Source: Commensalibacter nepenthis
Lineage (GTDB): Bacteria > Pseudomonadota > Alphaproteobacteria > Acetobacterales > Acetobacteraceae
Assembly (NCBI RefSeq): GCF_029953305.1
Contig: NZ_JASBAN010000001.1
Coordinates: forward strand, 372,001 to 436,000
Length of the DNA stretch: 64,000 bases
Direction of reading: 5' to 3'
Shown here in pieces: positions 51,948-60,530 of this stretch (positions are counted from its first letter, which is position 1; the number at the start of each line of letters is the position of its first letter). The notes below the pieces were generated by a model, which was not told the DNA's origin, did no database searches, and saw only the letters and a program-made list of their open reading frames with translations. Position numbers and translations under genes: made by a program.

Positions 51948-53174
51948 TTAATTTGCTTGTAATCTCATCAACCACAACCTTGCCAACTCTGCTGGTACTC
52001 CTGTTCCTTTGATGGATTTCAATATCTGGATTGCCTTGGCTTTTTGACCTATATTTTGCTCGGCAATCGCGCTTTGCAATAACGCAAGATTACGATCTGT
52101 AATAGGCTTAGACAAAGCATGTTGCATCAACTTTGGTGCCTCAGTCACTTGTCCATTCCAGAATTGATCGTATCCCAACGTAAATAAAGCATCACCAGAA
52201 GGATCTTTTTCTGCTTGTGCAAGTTGAGTTGAGTAATCTGCTTTCGCTTTTGCCGTAATTTTCCCGACATAATCTTCAAAACGCAACACACGTTTTTGAT
52301 CGCTGCTTGCAAACAGATTTTTACTATGAATTTGAGCCATCGCTTGTTGTGCAGCATAAGGATAACCCGCTTGAATAGCAATCTCCGCCATCGTGATATA
52401 TTGATCGGCTGTTGTTAATAAACCTGCTTGGGCTCTGAACTGCCAGACTTCGAATTCAACAGCAGGCTTCATACCCTTGGTCGTCACCAAAGAATTCATC
52501 ACATGCGACCAATATTCAGGTTTTGGATAATGCGTTGCAAGCTCCATATAACTATTGCGCACCCCCTCTTTGTCGCCTAATTTCTGTTGACAATTCACCA
52601 TAAATTGCCATTGCGTTTCCGCAGGAACAGAGCCCTTTTTAAGCTCTGTGTCAATTTGCTTTTGTTGTTCTGCCAAAGCCGATTTATAATCATTATTCAA
52701 AAAGTAAGACTGGATCAGCAAGGTCTGCATGTGAGGATTGTCCCCACCTTCTTTGAAATAGCTTTGAATATATTGGATGGTCTGGGGATATTTTCTGGAA
52801 CGATACGCCAAGCTGGCTTGTGCCATCATCGTTTGAACACGTTGTGCTTTGGTTAATCGGGACGAAGCCAATAAATGCGTATATCCCGCCAAAGCAGCAT
52901 CAACTTTGTTTTGTTTGACCGCAGAAGCAATTTGCAGCTGTGTGATAATATCGCGTTCATAAGGGGTAGCATTCGAGATTGCTTGTGCTTCTTTGATCGC
53001 CTCATCAGCTTGAGCATATTTACTTTGCTTCATGAACTGCTCGGCTTTTTTCAACGGCACCGCCATTTGATTGCTTACCACATCTTTGGCATGAAGCGTT
53101 ACCGTACCAATGCTGACCACAGATGTTAAAATGGTTGCTACAAATAAATTACGCATCCAAACTGATTGTTTCAT
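51948..53174 (-). CDS. Exported TPR protein of the TonB system locus
   Basis: The 408-residue product has a signal peptide (about 8-30, LFVATILTSVVSIGTVTLHAKD) and then TPR-like helical repeats, for example MAVPLKKAEQFMKQSKYAQADEAIKEAQAI, ALAGYTHLLASSRL and RKYPQTIQYIQSYFKEGG. It is therefore likely periplasmic. It lies 16 bp downstream of the second exbD and is probably in the same operon. Some TonB/ExbB/ExbD loci carry a TPR protein (TtpC-like) that is needed for energy transfer to receptors; this gene occupies the same kind of position, but it is not clearly orthologous. The ATG at 53174 is chosen over a TTG one codon upstream, with GGGATAGAG before it. Confidence 0.78.
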   Translation of the reverse strand: MKQSVWMRNLFVATILTSVVSIGTVTLHAKDVVSNQMAVPLKKAEQFMKQSKYAQADEAIKEAQAISNATPYERDIITQLQIASAVKQNKVDAALAGYTHLLASSRLTKAQRVQTMMAQASLAYRSRKYPQTIQYIQSYFKEGGDNPHMQTLLIQSYFLNNDYKSALAEQQKQIDTELKKGSVPAETQWQFMVNCQQKLGDKEGVRNSYMELATHYPKPEYWSHVMNSLVTTKGMKPAVEFEVWQFRAQAGLLTTADQYITMAEIAIQAGYPYAAQQAMAQIHSKNLFASSDQKRVLRFEDYVGKITAKAKADYSTQLAQAEKDPSGDALFTLGYDQFWNGQVTEAPKLMQHALSKPITDRNLALLQSAIAEQNIGQKAKAIQILKSIKGTGVPAELARLWLMRLQAN

Positions 53175-53189
53175 CAACTCTATCCCGAC

Positions 53190-53636
53190 TTAATTTTGTC
53201 CCATAATCCCAATTTTTTTAATACCCAACCGTTGAGCATCCGCCATAATAATGGCAACTGTTTTATAACTTGCCAACCTGTTCGGTTTGATAAAAATCGT
53301 TGGTTGATCTGGAAGCGCTGCGATCTCTTTAAATTTCTGTTGTAACGCCTCTTCATTGGCAACCGTCTGATTATCAAATGAAATCGTATTATCAAAATCA
53401 ATACCAACTGTTAGGCTTGGTGGCGGTTCAGCTTGGGTGGGATCGCCACTCCCCAGTGCAAGTTGCACGGATTGCGTTTGCAAAGGAATGGTAATAATCA
53501 ACATCACCAACAATACCAGCATCACGTCAATCAAAGGGGTCGTGTTAATATCAACAATAACCTCTTCCTCTTCTGTGCTTTTTTGCATAGCAAGACGGCG
53601 CATTTGTCGGGTTCTTAATGTATTATTATTCATCAT
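53190..53636 (-). CDS. exbD: ExbD family biopolymer transport protein (second copy)
   Basis: Inner-membrane protein with one N-terminal helix and a periplasmic domain; with ExbB it converts proton flow into TonB movement. The hallmark VDINTTPLIDVMLVLLVMLIIT (about 28-49) contains the essential Asp of the helix (D35 region). The periplasmic part runs from about 55 to 148 and ends with AQRLGIKKIGIMGQN. It is preceded by another exbD after 18 bp. The Shine-Dalgarno AAGGATG lies before the ATG. Two ExbD paralogues in tandem recall the Xanthomonas exbB-exbD1-exbD2 layout, where the second copy has a specialised role. Confidence 0.93.
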   Translation of the reverse strand: MMNNNTLRTRQMRRLAMQKSTEEEEVIVDINTTPLIDVMLVLLVMLIITIPLQTQSVQLALGSGDPTQAEPPPSLTVGIDFDNTISFDNQTVANEEALQQKFKEIAALPDQPTIFIKPNRLASYKTVAIIMADAQRLGIKKIGIMGQN

Positions 53637-53654
53637 TAATCATCCTTGTTCCCC

Positions 53655-54110
53655 CTAGTTTGGCTTTGGAGGTTGCGTAATAAAATCAACACGGCTGATC
53701 CCAGCTTGTTGACATGCTTCCACGATTTTACCAACAAATTCATAACGTGCATTAATATCTCCACGGATTTGAATTTGGGGTTGTGGCTTCAACGCTGCGA
53801 TTTCAGCAAGTTTTGTATTTAATGTGCTAATATCTGCAATAGGTTGTTCATCCCAGAACATTTTCCCCTGAGCATCAACCGCCAACACAATATTCCCTTG
53901 CTTGACAATCGTCATATGACTCATCCGTTCAGGAAGGTTGATCTGCACCGAGTGCGTTGCAACTGGAATTGTAATCAAGAAAATAATTAATAAAACCAAC
54001 ATAATATCGACCAAAGGGGTTGTGTTGATTTCGGAAACAACTTCGTTTTCCTCGCCCCCCATTCCCCCATAATCCCCACCACCGCGGGGACCACCTATGT
54101 GAATGCTCAT
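53655..54110 (-). CDS. exbD: ExbD family biopolymer transport protein (first copy)
   Basis: 151 residues. A Gly-rich cytoplasmic N-terminus (GGPRGGGDYGGMGG) precedes the membrane segment VSEINTTPLVDIMLVLLIIFLIT with the functional Asp. The periplasmic domain ends in AGISRVDFITQPPKPN. Its ATG overlaps the exbB stop codon (ATGA overlap at 54107-54110), so the two are translationally coupled. It differs enough from the downstream ExbD, mainly outside the helix, to suggest distinct partners or ligands. Confidence 0.94.
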   Translation of the reverse strand: MSIHIGGPRGGGDYGGMGGEENEVVSEINTTPLVDIMLVLLIIFLITIPVATHSVQINLPERMSHMTIVKQGNIVLAVDAQGKMFWDEQPIADISTLNTKLAEIAALKPQPQIQIRGDINARYEFVGKIVEACQQAGISRVDFITQPPKPN

Positions 54111-55036
54111 GCAGCGTCACTTTCTTTCGTTGCTGGATTTTTAGATTGAGGATTTCCACCAATCAATACACATTGAACATCTGCTGTGAAATTACGGGCT
54201 TGATCCATCACCACTTTGTTACGACGTACTAAAAAGTTATATCCCAATACTGCTGGCACAGCCGTTGCCAAACCAATCGCAGTCATAATCAACGCTTCAC
54301 CCACGGGGCCTGCAACTTTATCCAATGTTGCTTGACCGGCAATGCTGATTGCAGAAAGCGCATGATGAATCCCCCAAACCGTTCCAAATAATCCAACAAA
54401 AGGTGCCGTTGAACCCACTGTTCCAAGGAAAGCCAATCCGCTTTGTAAACGCCCTTGAACATGATCCAATGCACGATGCAAGCTCATTGATACCCAGCTA
54501 TATAAATCGATAGAATCTTGCAAGGCACCTTTGTGATGTTGCGCAGCTTCAATCCCATTTTCTGTAATATAACGATATGCAGATTGAGAACCTAAAACTT
54601 CAGCACTTTGTTGTAAATTCTTTTGTTGCCAGAATTTTTTGCGGCTGACTTCTTTATACGCACCTGCAACGCGATTTTGTGCAATCACTTTAATCACAAT
54701 CACATACCAGCTACCAATCGACATAATCGCCAAAATTAACAACGTAATACGAGAAACAATATCTCCACCTGACCATAATGCTTTTAATCCATAAGGATTT
54801 TCAGCAGGTTTTACCTGATCCGCAGCGGCAGGCATCGCAGAAACAGGCTGTTCTTGTGCAGGTACACGCGCAGCTGCTGGTTGTGCTGTTGCTGGGGCTG
54901 CTGGTGCAGCAGCAGGCTGAGAAGGTGCTGCTTGATTAGGTTGTTGTGCCATAGTTGTTTGATTAGCAGCCACCGCCATTGCTAATGTAAAAGCAACAGG
55001 AGCAACATAACGAACAAAGTGATAACGCTTACTCAT
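54107..55036 (-). CDS. exbB: ExbB/TolQ-type proton channel protein
   Basis: Inner-membrane MotA/TolQ/ExbB-family protein forming the proton channel around the ExbD helices. The N-terminal signal-like segment (about 10-25) is followed by a long Ala/Pro/Gln-rich stretch to about 75, typical of alphaproteobacterial ExbB. The first functional helix is at about 92-115 (ISRITLLILAIMSIGSWYVIVI). The conserved core LAFLGTVGSTAPFVGLFGTVWGI (about 205-227) and EALIMTAIGLATAVPAVLGYNFLVRR (about 248-273) follow. Shine-Dalgarno GAGGAAT is 12 nt upstream. The residue count of 309 agrees with the family. It is upstream of two exbD genes and downstream of two tonB-like genes. Confidence 0.94.
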   Translation of the reverse strand: MSKRYHFVRYVAPVAFTLAMAVAANQTTMAQQPNQAAPSQPAAAPAAPATAQPAAARVPAQEQPVSAMPAAADQVKPAENPYGLKALWSGGDIVSRITLLILAIMSIGSWYVIVIKVIAQNRVAGAYKEVSRKKFWQQKNLQQSAEVLGSQSAYRYITENGIEAAQHHKGALQDSIDLYSWVSMSLHRALDHVQGRLQSGLAFLGTVGSTAPFVGLFGTVWGIHHALSAISIAGQATLDKVAGPVGEALIMTAIGLATAVPAVLGYNFLVRRNKVVMDQARNFTADVQCVLIGGNPQSKNPATKESDAA

Positions 55037-55494
55037 AATTTAAAAATATTCCTCAACAAAACAAAAAAGCAAAATGGTTCAAAGATAATCTAGTCTTTAT
55101 ATTCAATGGACTAACAAACACGAAAACGCATCTCAGAAATGGACTTACAAACAAGCCCTCTCGGGATAAACAGTAACAAAATCAAAACGAATCTTAAGTA
55201 AATCAACCTCGGAATACTCGATTGAAATTGACTTAGAAAAAAACCATCATCTCTTTTGACAGTCTTTCTGAGTAATTTTGCACTACAAAGCAAACGGGTT
55301 CTCCTCAATGCCTTCGTTTTTTATTGCGTCAGAAGAAACGGTCAACTTACGCTGATTTGCCGAGTTTTCTTTTGACAATTTACGACCAAAAAAGACATAT
55401 TTTTTTGTGTTGGTTGATTTAGAGGACATGCTCCGCAATTTTTGTATGTTCTCGTATAACACAATTAAATTATTCATTCTTTGTAACATAGTAC
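55037..55494 (-). other. 458-bp region between the tonB-like and exbB genes
   Basis: No gene that I can support. Two leftward open frames (55111-55308 and 55283-55489) overlap. One has a possible internal ATG at 55429 with GGAG only one base away, which is a poor spacing. They could be decayed material, or a leader carrying the exbB promoter. The gap separates the two tonB genes from exbB-exbD-exbD, so the locus may be two transcription units. Confidence 0.5.
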
Positions 55495-55920
55495 TTATTG
55501 ACCTAATCTAAAATCAACAACATAGCGATGCTTATATTCTCTGACAGGAACACCTTCTTCCATCGCTGGATCGAACAGAGCTTGCATCATATAACGTAAA
55601 GCAGCAACATCAAACGCTTTATGTCCACTAGTTTGCGTTATCTCACAATCGACGGGCTTTCCTGTGACTTCTACATCACAAAATAATATAACCCTTCCCT
55701 GCTTTCGAGCGTCCAACATATCCTTTGGATATTCCAGCTGGACACCGTTAACAGGACGATTTCCAGCTGCACGCGTGATTGCCTCTATATTCGCTTTTGG
55801 CAATTTTTGTTCCGTTTTATTTGCCCAAGGATATAAGAATTGACCCAACGACCCTAGACAACTTAACAAAAATAATAATGCTGAAAAAAACATTTGTAGA
55901 AGATGATATAACTCTGACAA
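55495..55920 (-). CDS. Short TonB C-terminal-domain protein without a periplasm-spanning linker
   Basis: The 141-residue product has one N-terminal helix (about 9-30, FFSALLFLLSCLGSLGQFLY) and then directly the TonB C-terminal domain (about 52-141: RPVNGVQLEYP, GRVILFCDVEVTGKPVDCEI, YKHRYVVDFRLGQ). It lacks the Pro-rich spacer of its upstream neighbour, the full TonB, to which its domain is clearly similar (NGVQLEYP against NGAQIEYP). It is too short to reach the outer membrane in the usual way. The start is TTG at 55920, with AAGG about 12 nt upstream inside the previous gene's end; an ATG at 55893 would shorten the helix. It begins 14 bp after tonB. Confidence 0.75.
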   Translation of the reverse strand: MSELYHLLQMFFSALLFLLSCLGSLGQFLYPWANKTEQKLPKANIEAITRAAGNRPVNGVQLEYPKDMLDARKQGRVILFCDVEVTGKPVDCEITQTSGHKAFDVAALRYMMQALFDPAMEEGVPVREYKHRYVVDFRLGQ

Positions 55921-55934
55921 TAAAAATTATTACC

Positions 55935-56642
55935 TTATAATCTAAAGTTAATCGTATAACGGTGTCCTAATTCTTTGACAGGCACACCATTTTTAGTCGC
56001 AGGGCGATATCGCGCACTATTGACATATTTCAATGCAGCCTTGGTAAATGACATGCCCCCAGAGGAACTGATTACATGACAATTACTGGTTGAACCATCT
56101 GTCTCTACGTCACAAGATAAAATTACACGCCCTTCCTTTTGAGCAGCTTCCATATCAGGGGGGTACTCAATCTGCGCCCCGTTCAAAGGGCGACTGCCTG
56201 CACTGCGATCGGGCTTACCAACACCCGCATTTGACTGACCTTGACCTTGCGTGCCTGCCACCGTACCAGAGGTCGCATCAGGTTGTGTGGCTGGCTGACT
56301 ATGTAAAGGTGGTGACACAGGAGGACGTTTTTTAACCTGCTTTTTCTTGACTATTGGAGGAGGCTTTGGTTGCGGTGGTGCCTCGGTATTAATTGGTGGT
56401 GGCTCTATTTCAGGAGGCGGTGGCACAATCATTTCAGGGGCTGGCGGTTGCGCCGTTGCCGATGATGAAGCCGAAGAAGCAACATCAATAACTTGAACCT
56501 GTACAGGAAGCGTTTCCGCTTGTTCCTTTTTAGGGGTTGATAAAAACACCACCAAAAGCCAAATTACCAAGAGGTGAAAGATAACAACTCCGATGAACCC
56601 AGCAATATGCTCAACAGGATGACGCTCATTCAAATTGACCAT
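55935..56642 (-). CDS. tonB: TonB energy transducer
   Basis: Inner-membrane-anchored protein that links the proton motive force to outer-membrane receptors. It has a short cytoplasmic N-terminus and an anchor helix (about 12-34, AGFIGVVIFHLLVIWLLVVFL). A proline-rich linker (about 60-115: PPPPEIEPPP, then QPKPPPIVKKKQVKKRPP) is followed by the TonB C-terminal domain (about 150-235, ending KELGHRYTINFRL). In ordinary TonB the SHLS/His patch of the anchor contacts ExbD; an H20-containing anchor is present here. It is the first gene of the TonB system, 55 bp downstream of the prfB end on the same strand. Confidence 0.9.
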   Translation of the reverse strand: MVNLNERHPVEHIAGFIGVVIFHLLVIWLLVVFLSTPKKEQAETLPVQVQVIDVASSASSSATAQPPAPEMIVPPPPEIEPPPINTEAPPQPKPPPIVKKKQVKKRPPVSPPLHSQPATQPDATSGTVAGTQGQGQSNAGVGKPDRSAGSRPLNGAQIEYPPDMEAAQKEGRVILSCDVETDGSTSNCHVISSSGGMSFTKAALKYVNSARYRPATKNGVPVKELGHRYTINFRL

Positions 56643-56697
56643 TAATCAATTCTTCCTATACTTTGTAAAACCATAACCACCCAACCCCTATAACATT

Positions 56698-57829
56698 TTA
56701 TGATGCCTGAGCACTAGCTTCCGAACGTGTTGCCCCAACCCGTAATGCCAAAGCCGCCGCCATAAATTCATCCAGATCCCCATCTAATACAGCTTGAGGA
56801 TTTGTTTTTTCAACCTCTGTACGCAAATCTTTAACCAATTGATACGGCGCCAATACATAAGAACGAATTTGATGTCCCCATCCAATATCTGTTTTCCCAG
56901 CTTCTGTTTGAGCAGCAGCCTCTTCTCTCTTTTTCAATTCAGCTTCGTACAGACGTGCTTTCAACATCTCCATCGCCGTCGCACGATTACGATGTTGTGA
57001 GCGATCCGTTTGACAAGCCACAACAATCCCTGTTGGCATATGGGTAATTCGAATAGCGGACTCTGTTTTGTTAATATGTTGCCCACCTGCACCAGAAGCA
57101 CGATAGGTATCCACTTTCAAATCCGATTCATTCACATCAATTTGTATCGAATCATCAATCACAGGATACACCCATACAGACGCAAAAGATGTATGACGAC
57201 GTTTCGCAGAATCAAAAGGCGAAATACGAACCAAACGATGCACCCCAGCTTCTGATTTTAACCAACCATAAGCATTAATCCCACTGATTTGCAATGTGGC
57301 GGATTTAATCCCAGCCGTTTCCCCCTGCGTGCTTTCCATAAATGTTACCTTATATCCACGCTGTTCAGCCCAACGCGTGTACATACGCAACAACATTTCC
57401 GCCCAATCTTGAGCCTCGGTTCCACCGGCACCGGAATTTACCTCTATATAACAATCATTACGATCTGCTTCACCAGACAACAGACTTTCGATCTCAAGGC
57501 GTTTCACCTCTTTTTCTAATGCTTTTAAATTATTCAAAGCATCATCAATAATGGCTTGATCCTCTTCAACCTCAGCCAACTCAATCATCTCAAGATTATC
57601 TTGGCAATCACGCTCTAACTTGCGTACTAATTCAACTTGATTAGCAAGATAGGTTCTTTCTTGCATAATCTTTTGCGCATTATCCGCATCGTCCCATAGA
57701 TTAGGGTCTTCGATCTGATGGTTCAGCTCCGCAAGTCGATCTAACGCAACATCCCAGTCAAAGATGCCTCCTCAGCAGCTCTAACGACTGCTCAATCACT
57801 TGATGAATGGCTTCACTCTCTGTAGACAT
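56698..57829 (-). CDS. prfB: Peptide chain release factor 2 (programmed +1 frameshift)
   Basis: Releases peptides at UGA and UAA stop codons. The gene is encoded in two frames: ATG at 57829 (after AAGAGGAT) reads 23 codons to the UGA at 57758-57760, then a +1 shift at CTTTGAC continues in the downstream frame to 56698. The combined product is 376 residues, close to E. coli RF2. The SPF anticodon-mimic tripeptide is at about 203-205 and GGQ at about 248-250, both at the E. coli positions when numbered through the shift. Domain 1 coiled coil (about 60-120) is normal. The in-frame UGA lets RF2 levels regulate their own synthesis. A later ATG at 57666 would give a truncated protein and is not the start. 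Confidence 0.96.
57757..57772 (-). other. RF2 frameshift signal
   Basis: Read leftward, the Shine-Dalgarno-like AGGAGG (57767-57772) is followed by CAT and the slip sequence CTTTGAC (57757-57763). The stimulator, spacing and slip site match the known bacterial prfB frameshift. The ribosome slips from CUU to UUU at the weak UGA. Confidence 0.95.
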
Positions 57830-57900
57830 ATCCTCTTAACTTCCAATTGCAAATGGTTCTCAATATTAATATCAACTTTTTGAAACGAATACAAGTCTGT

Positions 57901-60420
57901 CTAATACAAACCACCCATTCCAATATCCTCCCCACCCCCAGATGGTGATGGGGCTATTTTTGGCTTGATCTTACCATTATCGTTTACGTAATCGCCTGAA
58001 TATCCAACCCCCATATTATCTTCGGAATCTGGAACATTCTCAGCCCCCGTATCTGCAGCACTTAATGTACCTGTCGCAGCTCCTGGACTTAAATTAATGC
58101 TATCCCCTGGTTTTTGATCTGTTTTAAACGCATCGGTAACCATCCCCTTACTGGTGCTATAACTTGCCATAACAATGCCAGAAGGTCTGATAAAATCTCT
58201 CTTTGGATAGGTAGGCAAGACATCTTTCATATAAGCATTCCAGACTGGACCTGCCAACACGCCACCCGCCATTCCTTTTCCAAGCGTTTTAGGCGTATCA
58301 AATCCAAACCACACAATGGTCACCACATCAGGCGAAAATCCTGCAAACCAAGCATCGTTAAAATTCTGAGATGTTCCTGTTTTCCCAGCAATTGGTGTAT
58401 CGATCCCTTTGCTTGCAGAAAAACCCGTTCCACGACGCATAACATCTTCCATCATCGTGATAATTTGGTAAGAGCTTTGCGCTGATACAACGCGTTTACG
58501 ATTATCAATAAGCGTAGGTAAATGATTAGGATCATTCACGTCATTAGCTGAGAACTCACCTGAACGCCAAATCACTTTACCATTGCGATCTTGAATATAA
58601 TCAACAGTTGTCGGATGAACGACCACCCCACCCGCAGCAATACTGGCATAAACCCCCGCATGACGCAAAACAGTCGTTTCCACAGCGCCCAAAACTGCTG
58701 GTAATACTTTTGGCATTGAATCCACTTCACCCAATGCAATAGACAGATTCGCAACAGCATCCATACCAATTTGTGCCGCCAAACGAATAGTAACCAAGTT
58801 CCGTGAATATCTTAACCCGTTATGTAGCGCCGTTGGTCCCCAAAAATTCTTTTCATAATTGTTTGGATGCCAATCCCCCACTGAGAATGGAGAATCCATA
58901 AAAATCTGTGAAGGTAAAATCCCTTTTTCCATCCCCGCTAAATAAACAATCGGTTTAAAAGATGATCCGGGTTGACGCATAGCCTGTGTTGCTCTGTTAA
59001 ATTGAGATTCAGCAAAAGACCATCCACCAAACATTGCCAAAACACGCCCAGTCCGAACATCCATCGAGACCAATGCCCCTTCGATCAAAGGAATCTGACA
59101 CAGCTCCACTTGATTACCCTCTGACTGAGGTTCAACCATGACAATATCACCATCTTTCAATGGTTTCCGTTTTGACCAAGATAAGCTTTTGGATAAGATC
59201 GTTCCTTGATGAGTTTTTCCTGCGCCAGACAACCAGCCCACTTCGCCAGTTTTTGCATTTAATACCATTGCCAAACGCCAATTTGGCAACATACCCGCGG
59301 GGGCTTTTTGTTTCTTTAAATTCTCTGTCCAATCAGCAACAGTATCCTCGCCAAGATGTGTCACCGCACCACGCCAACCATGATTACGATCATATTTTAT
59401 CAAGGCTTGACGCATTAACTTTGTTGCCAAAGTCTGATCTTGTAAATTAAGGCTGGTATGAACTTCCAATCCACCTTGCATGGTTTTCTCAAGACCATAC
59501 CGATCAATCAAATCACGACGTACAGCCTCGGCATACCATTCTGTTCCAGGTAATGGACCACGTCGACCACTGATATTTTTGGAAGATATCGGTTCATTTT
59601 GAGCCTGAATTTTTTCTTCTTGAGTAATCGCCCCTGTTTCCGCCATCCGACTAAGTACAAAATTACGGCGTTGCTTGGCAGCTTCTGGCTTGCGAAACAA
59701 ATCATAATTATAAGGCGATTTTGGAAGCCCGCCCAAATAAGCAGCCTCAGCAGTGGTTAATTGGTCTAAATTTTTATGAAAATAGATTTGTGCCGCTGCT
59801 GCCACCCCATAAGCCCCAGCACCAAGATAAATTTCATTCAAATAGATTTCTAGAATCTGATCCTTGGTCAAAGATTGTTCAATACGCATCGCCAAAATGG
59901 CTTCTTTGATCTTGCGTTCCAACTTGCGGTCGTTATTTAACAACATATTCCGCGCCACTTGTTGCGTAATGGTCGATGCGCCTACCAAACGTTTACCATG
60001 AACTCGAAAGATATCTTGCAACACAGCGCGTCCAATAGCCATTGGATCGACACCACCATGGGTATAGAAATTTTTATCTTCAGTTGAAATAAAGGCATCT
60101 TTGACTTTTTGGGGAATAGCCGCTATTGGCACGAACAACCGACGTTCAGAAGCCAATTCAGCCACGACCTGATCGTCACCAGAATAAATCCTGCTCATCA
60201 CAGGGGGGGAATAATCGCGCAACCCCACAATGGTTGGCAATCCTTTGACTGCACTTTGATATTTTATCCAAACGGCAAGCCCCCCACCAACAAATACAAA
60301 TAAAATCAATCCAGTCAGTGACCCAATTAATATTCGCCAGAACCGGTATCGACGGCGAGGCGAAATAGCAGTAGAATTTTTACGTTCAGAGTCACGCGTA
60401 TCAGGGGTTTTAGGAGACAT
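57901..60420 (-). CDS. mrcA: Penicillin-binding protein 1A (bifunctional)
   Basis: Class A PBP that polymerises and cross-links peptidoglycan. A cytoplasmic basic N-terminus and a signal anchor (about 30-52) come first. The GT51 glycosyltransferase domain (about 65-240) has catalytic E114 (STEDKNFYTHGGVD) and the QQVARNMLL segment. The transpeptidase domain (about 390-780) has active-site S486 (SSFK, SxxK), SRN at 539-541 and KTGT at 680-683. An OB-like insert lies between them, and a disordered C-terminal tail follows. At 839 residues it fits the 1A group. It is positioned downstream of the aldo/keto reductase gene and upstream of prfB, all leftward. Confidence 0.95.
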   Translation of the reverse strand: MSPKTPDTRDSERKNSTAISPRRRYRFWRILIGSLTGLILFVFVGGGLAVWIKYQSAVKGLPTIVGLRDYSPPVMSRIYSGDDQVVAELASERRLFVPIAAIPQKVKDAFISTEDKNFYTHGGVDPMAIGRAVLQDIFRVHGKRLVGASTITQQVARNMLLNNDRKLERKIKEAILAMRIEQSLTKDQILEIYLNEIYLGAGAYGVAAAAQIYFHKNLDQLTTAEAAYLGGLPKSPYNYDLFRKPEAAKQRRNFVLSRMAETGAITQEEKIQAQNEPISSKNISGRRGPLPGTEWYAEAVRRDLIDRYGLEKTMQGGLEVHTSLNLQDQTLATKLMRQALIKYDRNHGWRGAVTHLGEDTVADWTENLKKQKAPAGMLPNWRLAMVLNAKTGEVGWLSGAGKTHQGTILSKSLSWSKRKPLKDGDIVMVEPQSEGNQVELCQIPLIEGALVSMDVRTGRVLAMFGGWSFAESQFNRATQAMRQPGSSFKPIVYLAGMEKGILPSQIFMDSPFSVGDWHPNNYEKNFWGPTALHNGLRYSRNLVTIRLAAQIGMDAVANLSIALGEVDSMPKVLPAVLGAVETTVLRHAGVYASIAAGGVVVHPTTVDYIQDRNGKVIWRSGEFSANDVNDPNHLPTLIDNRKRVVSAQSSYQIITMMEDVMRRGTGFSASKGIDTPIAGKTGTSQNFNDAWFAGFSPDVVTIVWFGFDTPKTLGKGMAGGVLAGPVWNAYMKDVLPTYPKRDFIRPSGIVMASYSTSKGMVTDAFKTDQKPGDSINLSPGAATGTLSAADTGAENVPDSEDNMGVGYSGDYVNDNGKIKPKIAPSPSGGGEDIGMGGLY

Positions 60421-60530
60421 ATGAATCAGGCTCTATTCTCAAAAATAATATAAATAATTCAATTTAACTGTCATATATACAGATTTTCAACAAAAATTGA
60501 AATAAGCCAAATCAGTTAAGGATTAAAAAC

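Noticed and set aside
55111-55489. Two overlapping leftward frames between the short tonB-like gene and exbB
   Set aside because: They overlap, lack well-spaced ribosome-binding sites and have no recognisable features. The better candidate ATG at 55429 has GGAG only one base away.
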